Shown here piece by piece: positions 1 to 11,800 of a DNA stretch of 64,000 bases. Source of the stretch: Macrostomum hystrix. Lineage: Eukaryota > Platyhelminthes > Macrostomidae. A program made the position numbers and the translations under genes. Within the stretch, counting starts at the first letter, position 1; every line of letters starts with the position of its first letter. The stretch is from assembly GCA_950097015.1 (NCBI GenBank), contig CATNEN010000041.1, positions 2,335,501 through 2,399,500 of the forward strand. Direction: 5' to 3'. The notes below the pieces were generated by a model. That model was not told where the DNA came from and did no database searches. It saw nothing but the letters and a program-made list of their open reading frames with translations.

Positions 1-369
1 GGAGTCGCTCGCGGGTAACGTACAAGTTGTCGCTCTGTTTGCTCATGCACGGTGGGCCATGAGTATCTGGTTTTTTGGAGTTGTAAGGGCCTGAAGTTAA
101 TCAACGAGCTGCAGATAATACGATCGGCCAGATAAGTGCTAATGTACATTCCAGTATGCGCAGCTGCTAGGTAGCAGGCATAGGCAGTTGGCTTCGACCC
201 ATCCTGCCGCATGCGATTGTGAAGGTGCGCTTTGTCGAGACAGGCTTACAGTTCGTTGACACTGTCTAAAGTCACTCTTCTGGTAATTTATTCGATTAAA
301 CATCAAACGAATGGTATTAAAAAGAATGTACATCTATGTGCTTCTATTCACGTGTAGGCTGGCATCACG
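1..369. other. no gene seen
   Basis: Nothing recognisable. Short open frames here have no family-like motif. Confidence 0.5.
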
Positions 370-760
370 ATGCACGGAGCTCAATTTCCTGGATGCGACT
401 GTGATGCCGAGTCGTACGCCAACCTTCTACAGACGCGCCTGCTGCCCTTCATTGATGCTTCATGTGGTGGCGTAGTGAACATCGTCCTCCAAGACGACTA
501 CACCCCACCGCATCGCGCAGACGCTGTGGCGCATCTGAAGGAGCTGCTGCACCTGCGAACCTTGCGCTGGCAATGCACAATCACTGGACATGAATCCTAT
601 AGAGAACGTTTGGGATTACCTGAAGCGCTCGATTCGGCGCGACAATCCGTCTACTGCATGGCAACAACTACCGCAAGACTTTCAGCGACGCCTGGTTCTG
701 GGGATGCCCCGGAGAGTGAGCGCTCTGCTGCACGCACATGGCTGCTGTTCTGGGCAAGTT
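370..760 (+). pseudogene. Tc1/mariner-type DDE transposase fragment
   Basis: Decayed C-terminal half of a Tc1/mariner transposase, the DDE enzyme that cuts and pastes its own element. The first frame carries a block (VLQDDYTPPHRADAV) corresponding to the family's second-Asp region, usually QDNAPxHxA. A second frame from about position 575 carries AQSLDMNPIENVWDYLKRSI, the conserved block holding the last catalytic acidic residue. The two blocks adjoin in the family, so a frameshift at about 565-575 separates them here. The N-terminal DNA-binding half and the terminal inverted repeats are not seen. The element is therefore dead. Confidence 0.85.
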
Positions 761-913
761 GTCACCCATGTTTCGTTCGAATCCGGATTATATATTTGTC
801 TAAGGCTCAAACCACGAATATCTCCACCCACCAAAACTTTGACCCTTCGCGCGCTAGGGTGGAAGCTTTTCAATGTTGCTAAGTGTATAATCGAGTGTTT
901 TGGCTTCATTTGA

Positions 914-2279
914 AGGCAGTGTGAACGGGCCTATAATAGGCTGCAGAGCCATCGACTAGCATTTTAAAAGCCCATAGTCATTCTGTCGTCTATGGCCAGA
1001 TTATACTCGTAAATCACTCTGAGAACACCCGATGTGGCTGCAGAGCATGCATGGTCTGTATTCGCGCTGACTCTCTCTCTCTGTACAAACTCTCCACCAC
1101 TCTCTACCATGCACTTACGGGTGATAGAAATGCTCACCCGAGTCGCCGGCAGTGAATCCGGTGACCATAGCGGATAGATTGGGGGTGCACAAATCCGGGG
1201 CTAAAGTGGCCATGTGAGGGCCATCTGCACGCATTCGGAATCGGTCGAGTGCCAATGTCATGGTCACCGATTGCTGCGTCTGACTATCTTGTTCTTAACT
1301 TATATATTCTATCTGACATATCTGATAAATACATGTAATCGCCCTATGTGGCAGTCGGGCTGTACTGTTCAACAATACGAAGTACTATGCGTACCAAGAC
1401 ATGTCAAACGATGCGGCGACAGACAGCAAATAAAGGATAAGGCGTTGAAGAGTCGCTGCAAATTAAGGGATACTTTTGGAAGGTCCTATCAACAGCGTAT
1501 GCTATTAAAGAGGGTACACAAGGACGATTCATCCGAAACTTGATGGACCAGTCGTCGATCTGTTCGGAGAGATCGCAAGGAGCATGCCAATTAGATTTCT
1601 ATAAGTTTGAGCAGTGCTCCCGAGATTTTGAGAGAGCACTCCAATTATGAAACCTATGGGAGTAGGTAACTTGAAGCGAATATGACAGCGAGCTGCTTTC
1701 GCTGCACAAATATAACTTCTTTGAAGCATTTCCTACTTAGGAAATTAGAGCTTCGAGTTCTTAAAAACTTCAGGACACTTTTCCTCGCTCTCTTCGGGAC
1801 TACTTCTTACTTCGCTCTTGGTAAATGCGGCGCAGCAAAAGTCATTATCGGAGAAAATGAGAAAATAAATTGTCAGTCTGCTCAAAATGAGTTTGAATCG
1901 ATTTATAAGCGTAACATCAAATTTTCTTGTGAGCTTTCATAGTCGCGAGAACTAAAAACAAAATTCACTTTAGAACTCCAGCCTGGGATATTTTGCTGAT
2001 CTCGGGGTTGATACAGAAGAATGGATTGTCAATTAAATGAAATTATTTAGATAATTACAAGAGCGTGAGACTGCTTCAGCTAATACAATGTACGAATGTA
2101 TTGTATTCAGCATCAACCTCGGTCTGTGAGTGCAAGTCATGGGCTTTGAGTCGCTATTGCCAAGTGAGTCTAAAAGCGCGCAAAGGTAAATAGAAAATTT
2201 TTGGTGCACTCTTTCACTATTGTGAAATCTAAACTATGTTGTCTCGCGACTCAATTCGTGAACCTGTGACACAGACCAT
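914..2279. other. intergenic, no gene seen
   Basis: Mixed-composition DNA downstream of the channel gene on the minus strand. A short pyrimidine run (CT)n lies near 1068-1082. I see no exon-like open frame or known repeat. Confidence 0.4.
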
Positions 2280-4217
2280 CTACTCGAAGTCCCACTGAGG
2301 CTCAGACAAGTCTCGAACGCTGCTGATGGAGAATATTGGGCTGTTCTCATTGGCGGAGCCGCAGGAGAGCAGGTAGAAGGGTTTCGGCTTCCCCCTGCAC
2401 CAGGGTCCAATTCTCGACAGCGAGAACTTGACAAACTCCACCTGACAGCCCAGCTCGATGTACAACAGAGCTCTGTGCTCGTTGAAGAACTCCTTGACGC
2501 TCGACAATTGCATCGACAGCAGGCCGATAATGAAATTTATGAAGAAGATCGGTACGACCAGGATCAGCACAAAATGAAAGAAAACCAGCGGCATGGTCTG
2601 CGAGTGCGGTGCGAAAGATTCGATATCAGGGACAATGTTGAGCGTCAGCAGGAAAGTCCAGTAGCTGGCAGGCAGTAAGTACTGGCTCATGCTGCTGGTC
2701 AGGCCTAGTGGAGATCGTGTGAGCCCAGTTCCGTTGATAGGCATCGTTGCTTGCACGCCAGACGTGATAATCTGGCTGAACAGCCCGATCAGGGTGATGT
2801 ACACGGATACGAACACAATGAAATTGTTGAAGCAGACAGTCATGCCGATCATGAAGGTCTGAAAAGGACCCACAACACGCAAGTGCGAGACAATCACGTA
2901 GAACTTGACGAGGAGCAGCAGACCGGTCAACATCGCCGCCACGATGGACAGGTAGCTTGGAATGAACCTGGCCAATGTATCCGGCAAAAAGTAGATTGCG
3001 GTCAGAGCAACCTGGAATGCTAGGCACAGACCAATAGCTGCAGTGGTTCTCAACATCTCTCTGTATCCCTTTCTCGGCTCTTTTGGATAGCCAAGCTTGC
3101 TTAGATAAGTTTCACGTACGCGAATGAATGTCAGGGATATAGCCATGTCAAAACAATCGTACGAAGTGTTGAGTACAAGGCAGGCAATGGCGGCAGCGAA
3201 TGTTTTCTGACTCGACGCCTTTCGCTCAGTCAGGTCCTCGCCATCGAGCATCGTTTGACAGAGCTGCTTGAGGTTGTAAACAGGCTCCTTAGTATCGAAT
3301 GCTATCAACAAGAAAGCCAGCAACAGTCTAATCAGCATTCCAGCGTAGCAGAACAAGTAGGCTTTGTCCCACAGTAGCTGCAGCCATGTGCCGAGAAACG
3401 ACCTTTGACGGAACACCCCCAGTTGTCGCAACCTCTGCAGGTCCTCGCGTTCCGTGTTGAACTTGTCGAAAATGATTAGCAGCGGTGAGACGAAAAAGCG
3501 AGATTTCTTCTCCCAGCAATCGGTGTGGTACACGGTCAGGTCAAAGGTGCGCTGCTGATAACTACGCACCAGTTGCGAGGCGGTGAAGTCTGATGTGAAT
3601 TTGTGGTTCGCAACTTCGTCCACGCAGTCGGGACGGTCGAGAAAGACCATCAGCTCATAGGCAGACATGCCGCGCTCGGGCCAGGCCTTGAGCTTCTCCA
3701 TCTCCTCCTTAGTGAAAAGCCCTGTGATGAAGAAGCTGTAGAAGCCATTATCATCTGCAATGTCTTCGAAGCCAGCTTTGATAGTCCTGAAGTGCAAACC
3801 CAACAGCAAATAGTGATATGCATTCAGACCTCTCTCAGTGACGGAGCACGATCCAGCGCCCAGAGACTCCTTAAAGAACGAGCAAATTTTACGTGCCCCG
3901 TTGTTGATCGCCAGCAAGAATGGGTTGGTCGGCTGCAGATGGTACGAGACACCGTCCAGGTTAGTTCGAAACGAATCCAGAGCCAGGTTAGCGCGACAGA
4001 CTAGCGTGTGACTCCGTTGGTCCGTGCACCTGATGAACTGTTCCCATTTTTCGCTACCCAGATGCTCTCGTAGCGATTCGATCCATTCCACCTTGTCCTT
4101 TAGTAGGGCCCATAGAAACTTGGTGTGGCTCGCACCGGTCAGAAAGCTTGAGTAGCACGGAAACTCGTCGGACCCGGCTACTGACATGACATAGTCAGTT
4201 GACAGCTCTTTTCTCAT
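2280..4217 (-). CDS. TRP-like six-transmembrane cation channel (intronless)
   Basis: Single-exon reading frame of 645 aa from ATG at 4217 to TAG at 2280. The N-terminal ~270 residues are soluble and look like degenerate ankyrin-type helices (NPFLLAINNGARKICSFF at about 98-115). Six hydrophobic segments follow at about 286-307, 340-365, 390-411, 419-443, 460-485 and 543-570. A pore-loop-like stretch (YLLPASYWTFLLTLNI, about 513-528) lies between the last two. The S4-S5 linker and S5 start (VVGPFQTFMIGMT) resemble the GP-x-x-x-S-x-G-x-M stretch of TRPC-type channels, and INFIIGLLSMQLSSVKE resembles a TRP S6 end. Expected role: non-selective cation channel in the plasma membrane. The TRP subfamily cannot be set by eye. 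Lack of introns contrasts with HOOK and P5CS and may reflect retroposition or a naturally intronless gene. It lies head to head with HOOK, about 1.6 kb apart. Confidence 0.75.
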   Translation of the reverse strand: MRKELSTDYVMSVAGSDEFPCYSSFLTGASHTKFLWALLKDKVEWIESLREHLGSEKWEQFIRCTDQRSHTLVCRANLALDSFRTNLDGVSYHLQPTNPFLLAINNGARKICSFFKESLGAGSCSVTERGLNAYHYLLLGLHFRTIKAGFEDIADDNGFYSFFITGLFTKEEMEKLKAWPERGMSAYELMVFLDRPDCVDEVANHKFTSDFTASQLVRSYQQRTFDLTVYHTDCWEKKSRFFVSPLLIIFDKFNTEREDLQRLRQLGVFRQRSFLGTWLQLLWDKAYLFCYAGMLIRLLLAFLLIAFDTKEPVYNLKQLCQTMLDGEDLTERKASSQKTFAAAIACLVLNTSYDCFDMAISLTFIRVRETYLSKLGYPKEPRKGYREMLRTTAAIGLCLAFQVALTAIYFLPDTLARFIPSYLSIVAAMLTGLLLLVKFYVIVSHLRVVGPFQTFMIGMTVCFNNFIVFVSVYITLIGLFSQIITSGVQATMPINGTGLTRSPLGLTSSMSQYLLPASYWTFLLTLNIVPDIESFAPHSQTMPLVFFHFVLILVVPIFFINFIIGLLSMQLSSVKEFFNEHRALLYIELGCQVEFVKFSLSRIGPWCRGKPKPFYLLSCGSANENSPIFSISSVRDLSEPQWDFE

Positions 4218-5825
4218 CCCGACTCGACTCGTGCCTGCTTGCTGCGACCACTTTTATGCTGTCGGTGGGCACTGAGAGATTGACTTGCCAATTCATTAGT
4301 TTTATTGGGAATGGAACTAGCAGTTGCTCCTGCTATTAGAGTAATAACGTTCGTCACTGCTTTCAGGACGATTACAATGGCATTGTAACGTCCGGCACTG
4401 AGGGAAATTAGTCGCGCTCAAAAACAAGTATATCCTATTCCAGTTTAGAGTTTTTGCATGCAATGCACAATCCAATGCGATTTTCATTCTGCTCTCGTAT
4501 CAGTTTTAGCATCTCTAGCTCGTAGCTGTCACTATTGAGAAAGATATCCCAGTTGGGTCATGATGTTTAAATATCCTGACAATCAGGCCTTACAATTTGT
4601 AATCCTGACAATTACAAAATCCATGTGAAATCATAATCAATTAAAACTTTACGCTGTTAACGTCATTCATCCATTAAATAGTTTGGATAAAAGAATAGCA
4701 GATAGAAAGCAGAAATTTTTCATAAAAATATCACTATTTGAGTGGACGAAAACAACAGATCAGCTTAACCTTTTTCGATTATCAATTGTTGATAATGTAA
4801 GTAAAGCAAAGTAGCTGTTTACCTTTTTTACCTTGAGAAACAAATCCTTATTCACACCCTTCTTTTTGCTATTTATATGTCACAATTAAAATATTGGGCC
4901 AAAATGTTATAGATAAACTATTGGAAGCTGCACAGAATGCGATAGATGTGCACAAATACTCTTAGTGCAGCCTTCGGGTACGGATTTTTAAAACTCTCTG
5001 CCCGGCATCATATACGAAACTTAATTTAAGCAAAAAAACAAACTTTTATTTTAAAATTCTTTTAGCACTGATTTCAGCTGATGAAGTTAAAATTAGTAGA
5101 AAAGGAAATATATTTGTTTGATTCTGAGTCATTTTAATTATTTTTACTGTGCGTCTTATTTTAGGTTCAACAGATTCTTCTTGTTGCTTTCTGATCCATT
5201 CTGTCTATCTATAGAGCCTTAATAAAAAATCAGGCAGAATTTTCTCTTTGAACCACTTACTTATTGAAGTGAAGATAGACTACAACAACTTTTTTCACAT
5301 AACTACTAATGGCTAATACGTAGCCAACAGACTGTACTGATAAAATCTGATATTGATAACCGTGTTGACATATAGGCCTACGAGATCAAGATAGTCTTTC
5401 AGTTTATTAACTAGTGGCTACCTGGCCTACATTTGTTGTTCTTGTTGGTTGCTGACTCGGTTTCAGACCGCCTAGGCCTGCACCTTCACTTTATTTTAAA
5501 ACCAATTTTCTATTATTATTGTGCCTGTAGTATTCATCTGAAAATATTCTAACGTCCATGATTGTTTCCTTTAAGAAAACCTGTCAAAAAACTTCTGTAA
5601 ACTAGGCGTGGTTGAAATTGAATCAAAGAAAGATGCGGCTTGATAATTGATTATAGATATAGCGCTATTTTTGTTAAAGTCTATCTTTTTGGTCTTGATG
5701 TGTACTGAAAAGAAGGAATAGGCTTATAAGTATAAGTAGGCCTGAATTAATTATTGTATCTATTCTTGGTAAAGTTGTTTTACTTTCTATTAGCTACACC
5801 CTATTTTCCTGTCCTATTGTCTAAA
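4218..5825. other. AT-rich divergent intergenic region
   Basis: Shared upstream region of the channel gene (minus) and HOOK (plus). AT-rich, with no open frame of note and no recognised repeat. It should hold both promoters, but apart from the weak TATA-like box I cannot point to elements. Confidence 0.5.
4251..4258 (-). promoter_or_regulatory. possible TATA-like box of channel gene
   Basis: CATAAAAG on the minus strand, 34-41 bases upstream of the channel ATG. If used, the 5' leader would be only about ten bases. Sequence match only. Confidence 0.25.
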
Positions 5826-8800
5826 ATGAATAAGGCTGATCTTTTTGAAAATCTAGTAAAATGGGTAAGACTTATTCATTTGTTTTCATACTTTTGATAT
5901 TTATTTAATGTTCAAGATATGATGCTTAAAATGCTTGTCTAGGCCTATAGTATATTGCTATATGGCTCTTTGGCTATCATATATGTATGATTCATACTAA
6001 CAAGCAAAAAACTGCTAAATGAATCAAATAAGGTTTTTATGGGAGTTAGATGACTTGGATTTTTTCCTGAGTTTATTATTAAAATTATAATAAAAAAAAG
6101 CCTTTTAAAAATAAAATCATAGCTAGATATGTTTAGCTTAATTAATTGTTTGGCAATATATTCTGATTTTATCAACTTAGATTAAATATGTCAGTGGCAT
6201 AGCCCACAGATACTATTCCTAAATACCCTAGATTTTTCACTCAAAATTTTTAATGGTCGCGTGACCATTCTCTGGGGTCGCAGCAAAAAGAAAAATAAAA
6301 AAATGTATTTTTTATTGGGGAAGAACCCTTTAGAGATATTAGAGTAAAACATTTTTAGTAAAAGTAAAAGTAAGTCAAAGGCTGTTAGCTACATTGCAAT
6401 GGCTATAGCACTAGCAGCCTAGCACTCAACTTGAAGTCGCAACAAAAAATATGCACGCAGTCGCAAGCTAAGCCTGTTCTGCTAGATATGGGCTGAGTCA
6501 CACGACACCACACGACAAACAAAACAAACTTTCCTTCTCTATCTCCCTTTTACCCTATTACCCCAGCAAGCTTAAAACGAAAGATTGCAACTCCTTACCC
6601 AGAGGAGGAACTCCTCTCAACAATCCAACCCCACATTTAAACGCATTCCCATTCCTTTTGGCTTAGCCGATTGGAGGCACAATAACCTGCTTAGGATTAG
6701 GGTTAGATTAGGATTAGAGAGGCATCTGCTTAGATAATCAATCTCATCTGTTGTTAATGGCATCGTCTGCAAACTCACCTAAGCGCAGTTATAATGAAGC
6801 ATTTCTTGAGTTAGGTTTCACAACTGCGAATGAAAAACCACAATGTGTTATCTGTGAAGTCACATTATTGTCAAAGGAGTCAATGAAACCAAAAAAACTA
6901 AAGCGCCATCTGCAAACACAGCACCCTGAAGTTGCGACTAAGCCACACGAGTATACTTTATGGAGAAGCTAAGGCGTCAAATTCCATCAGTTGGTATCAC
7001 TGAACCAGCGTGCACAGGCAGCGTGCACATGAAAGAACAGTGGTGCTGTGAAACGCATCCAGGATGTCACGCCTGATGCTAGCTGGACACATTGCTTCAT
7101 CCATCGTGAAGCACTGGAAGCCAAAGACTTGTCAGCTGACCTCCATGCCATCTTGATAGACGTTCCCATGGTGAATTTCATCAAAAGCTGACCTCTGAAT
7201 CATCGACTGTTCACAGCGCTGTGCGAGGAAATGGGGGCTGAGCACAGTTCCCTCCTCCACACCAAAGTTCGCTGGCTATCGCATGGTCGCATGCTTATTA
7301 TAGGGGTCGCAAACTAACAAAAAAGATGCAAGGGAATAAATTAGGGTCGCCTGAATAAAAGGTTGAGAACCGCTGTCTTAGTGCATAAAGATTTTCTAAT
7401 GCAAGTACTAGTTGTGACTCTGTTCGTGCAAAAAATATAATTTATTTTCTTTAGTGGAAAATTTAACGTTAAAATTGATGGCTTTTCTACAAGATATGCT
7501 AATGAAAGTTGCCATATATTATTATATTAAACTAAAAAATGCACCTAATTCTCACTCTGTTTAGTTGCAAACCTTCAAATGTGCAGCTGGTGTGAGCTCT
7601 GCCGCTGAGCTGTCTGATGGAGTCATCATTGCCAAAACTTTGCACACGATGTAAGTACTGTGCATCTAGATAGTTATTGTGTAATGTAATTTTGTGCATT
7701 TTGAACTCGATCAGACTCAACTAGATTAAGCATGTCGAGACCCCAATAGCAATGGCCATAGTCGCCAAAATGCCATGCCACTATTGCTTAGACTTGTCAC
7801 ACAGCTATGCATTTTGTCTCTGTTTCAGCTCCCCCGACTGCTTCACTGAGGACTGGCTATCAAAAATCAAACCAGAGTCCGGCAGCAATTGGCGCTTGAA
7901 GGTGAGCTAATGCATATTCTGATTGTGCCCTCCATTTTCAGAGATTGTTTGCCTTTTCGCTGTTTATTCGCGGGTTACTTTAGGCTATTAACCATTAATT
8001 AAACAACGTGTATGTCAATAGACTTGATGATCTTTATTTTGGCTCCTGACTTGCTTGAAGCAACCAGTTGTGTGGGCCACTCTGAATTTCCATGACTTGC
8101 TGAGCTTTCTTGTGACACAAAACAAAGGAACTTCAGTCTGGGGCAATACAACAGAGAGCGCAAGCTGCCGCTAATCATTAACATGCCCGCGATTTATTAA
8201 CTGTGGGCTGAATCGGATTGCGCTTGTATTTCTTGAATTAATTACGCTAACTACGAGCTTAATCCAGTCAGTTTAAATGAATTGTCCGCTGTTCTGACTG
8301 GTCGGCCAACGTCAGTCCCGTCCTTCCTGACGACGCCTTATCAGTCGTAGTCGCAGTTGCAGTTCAGCTTGGCCCCGAAGTTGCCGAGGGAACGCTTGCC
8401 GTATCTGCAGTAGGCGGGGCAAGGTGGAACGTTGGCGTGGATGCTCACTTTTGCTTTGCCTAATATGCTCTATAAACTAATAGCATTCTCACCTGGGCCT
8501 GCTGACCGTGGCATAGTTTTTATTAATAAGTCGCAAGTAATTCCTTAGTGCGTCAGTGTCTTGAAATAGCTTCGGCATTGCATCAAGCATCATCTGCTGC
8601 TGCACTAGCTGCAGTTGCTGAGGATCATTGATGAAGAAGGCCTGGGTGCCAGCGCACAGCATCGTCAGTGCCAGAAGGAGCAGCATTATTCAGTCTCTGT
8701 TCTCTGCTTGCAGAGTTGTGTACGCGCAGTCTGTCAGCTCGGCGGCAGTTTTAGGATTGTGACGATGCCGCTGCCGGAGCTGTGGATTTATACCTGCCAT

Positions 8801-11800
8801 CCTGCCTCCATCCCCAGCTCGGGGCTTCCGAGGAAGATTCGCCTGTCTTTGACAGCTCAGCGGTGGCATATTTGGAGGCCGTGGCAGCAACCCCACGACT
8901 CGGGTAAAGTGAAGTTCGCTGTCCTCACTGCAGTGTATCATTTGCGGCCTGCCTGTCCGACTATCAGTAACTTCAAGCTGTGGCTGAACGATGTGGAAAA
9001 AATAGTCACATTAATCTGGCACCTTCGTAGCGCTTGTGCGGTGCCATCACCTTGGCTAGAAACATCATCTTCACTGAGCTGCTTTTGACAGGACTGGCTG
9101 CGTCTGACAGCGTGGGACTAATTTCAAGTTCACCGAGCACAGCTGTCGTACGTGCATAATTCTTCAGTTCCAAACACTCGACCCTTTTGGCAACTGGAGA
9201 GCGGCTCGCAGATAAACTCGAGTTGCTGCTCCTAAAAGGAAACAAACAGGCCATACGAAACGGTGTGCAATTGTTGTGCCATATTCGGCAGCAACTCCTT
9301 GTGTCCACTATTACGTAAGTTTGTGCGCACACCCTCTGACAAAATTAACAGAAGGCCGCACTGTATTTCAGTGACTCAACCTGGCGGCTTGTGAGTCTAT
9401 TAAAATGACTATAAAACTAATCGAATTATAAACCCAATGACCTCCGCTACACAGCCATTGCGCGGCGCTTACATAGTCTGCGTACACATGTTGAATCTAT
9501 GTACTGATGGAGGTAATAAAGGGTCTTACTCAAGGACACACACTGTTTCCCCTAGGTTGAAATTCGAACTCCCAACCACTCGGTAAATACCGATATTCAT
9601 ACTTCGAGCATACTATACAGGTAGAATCATAATTAGAGCCATTCGCACTCTGTCAGGTGAGCAACCTGAAGAAGATCGTGAAGGCAGTCCGCGACTTCTA
9701 CTCGGACTGTCTGGACATGCACATCAACGACTTTGAGACGCCGGACATTAACAGCATCGGCGAGAGCGCCTCCTCGGACGAGCTGGGCACTCTGCTACAG
9801 CTGGTGCTGGGCTGTGCCGTGTCTTGCAGCGACAAAGAAAAGTACATCCAGCTGATCATGGGCATGGAGGAGCAGTTCCAGCAGAGCATCATGTTGGCCA
9901 TCAAAGATGTGAGCTGTTTGTGCGGTACCAGTTTATAACAATGCTTAGTGTTCATCTAGGGGGGTTGAACAGGGCAGAGCGGTCTAACGCGTTTGCCTCT
10001 CGCGCCAAGGTCCCTGAGCTCGATTCCGCGGCGAGGCCAAATTAATTTAGGGCGCAGCCGTGGAGCGATGGCTTTGGGTTTTTTTCGTGCAATTTTTGCC
10101 CTTGACGCCCAACCCCCAAGGCAGCGTGTACGGTATCTATTTGAGTGTGTGCTCAGGAGTCAGCGAAATGGGCAGAATTGCCTCCTCACTGGCTGCAGGT
10201 CTAGTGTCACCAAATGATGTGCCATTTCCCGCAGCCCTCCTGCAATTGTTATTATTATTATTATTAAGTGCACTATCTAAAGTGTGCGTCAGTTGATTAA
10301 CCAATTCCCGTGTTCCAGCTTGTTAATTAGGCCATAACATTAGCTGCTAGTGCGCACCCTGTAAGTTCTCCTACATTCTGACCGCATGTGATATGCTTCT
10401 GAAATTATCAATAGTTTCTTCAATGAATTAAAATTTAAATGAATGATTTAGCGACTTTTGTAACCTGAAATAGCGAAATTAATCTGTGCACGTCATTTTA
10501 TTCTTTACAGGTGTATGTATGCACCTGTGCTATTAGCTTGGTCATTGGGTCAGTAATTATATTTTGTGTATTTAGGGAGCCGTAAATATTTCCGACGTGC
10601 CAGAGCACTAATGAGTGTGATCAGCTGGAGTGTTCTTATGAGTGTGCTCACTGCTCAGGTGGGAAGTTCTCATGAGTGTGCGCACGACCTAATTTCCGAC
10701 CTGTCTGGCACCCTGGGTGTCATGTGACAGGCTCGGACCAGACATCGTGCCAGACTACTGACTATGGCTGACCATCTGTGCGCGCGCCTGTGAGCTCGGC
10801 TTTGCCAATCATCAGTGCTGGCTGATAGCAATTAAGGGCGCGTCATGGTGGTTACATTTGTATGAGTCGATATATTTATTTTGTTTAGTAAAGGTGATGA
10901 CTTTTGTTTGTTCCATACCAACTGCACGACCGAATTTCCAACCTGTCTGGCACCCTGGGTGTCACGTGACAGGCTCGGACCAGACACCGTGCCAGACGAG
11001 CATTCCCGCCCAGCTCACGCTCCTATCTGAATGGATCGGTTCGGGGCTGAAACTGAGCAACTGATTGCTCTTTAAGGGCGGGTACATTGTCAGTAGTGTG
11101 GCTATTAGTAATTCAATATGCAATTAATTTCTATCTATTAGATTAGTGTAGCAGAGTATCTCGCATGGTATATTATATTCATTACTGAATACACATTGCA
11201 CTATCATTTATTGACCTGCCAGTGCTCACATGCGTGCTCAAATCGCTTTGCAGCTAATGGACCGACCGAGGGCTGAGAGCGACGTGGATGAAAAGGTAAG
11301 CGAGTGCGGCTAGCCGCTTTGCCATACACTCAGTCAATGCATGCTGGCCTATTGTTCTCACCTGTTAAGCAGAGCTGCACACAGCCGCTCAGACACCCCT
11401 ACTGTGCTTTCTAGGTGTAGGGGTCACCCTTAGACTAGTCTCAGGATTTGAGAGAGCGGTCTTGCTGAGCAATGTGCTAGAACAATATCGGCCCGCAAGC
11501 ATGTGTTCTCATCACAGTCCCTGCTATTTAGAGGCATTTCTCATAAAACCAAGCAGTTACTCATCTAATTACTGTGCTTTTAGCATGTTTTTAGCCTCAA
11601 CAGCTGCACGAAAGAATATCCGGCTTGTCTGACACGTGACAGGCTCGGACCAGACACCGTGCCAGATTAGATTACCAGTCCAGCTTACAGCTCAGCCTAT
11701 GATCTGACTGATCGGGGTTTAAACTGAGCAAATTAATGCTCAACAGAGATTGGGTACATTGTCTTAAAACTGATTGATTTTATGCATAAGTGAATGGTAA

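Noticed and set aside
9970-10035. Possible tRNA gene
   Set aside because: Only A and B boxes are tRNA-like; the 3' half does not fold as a tRNA and the unit belongs to a SINE.
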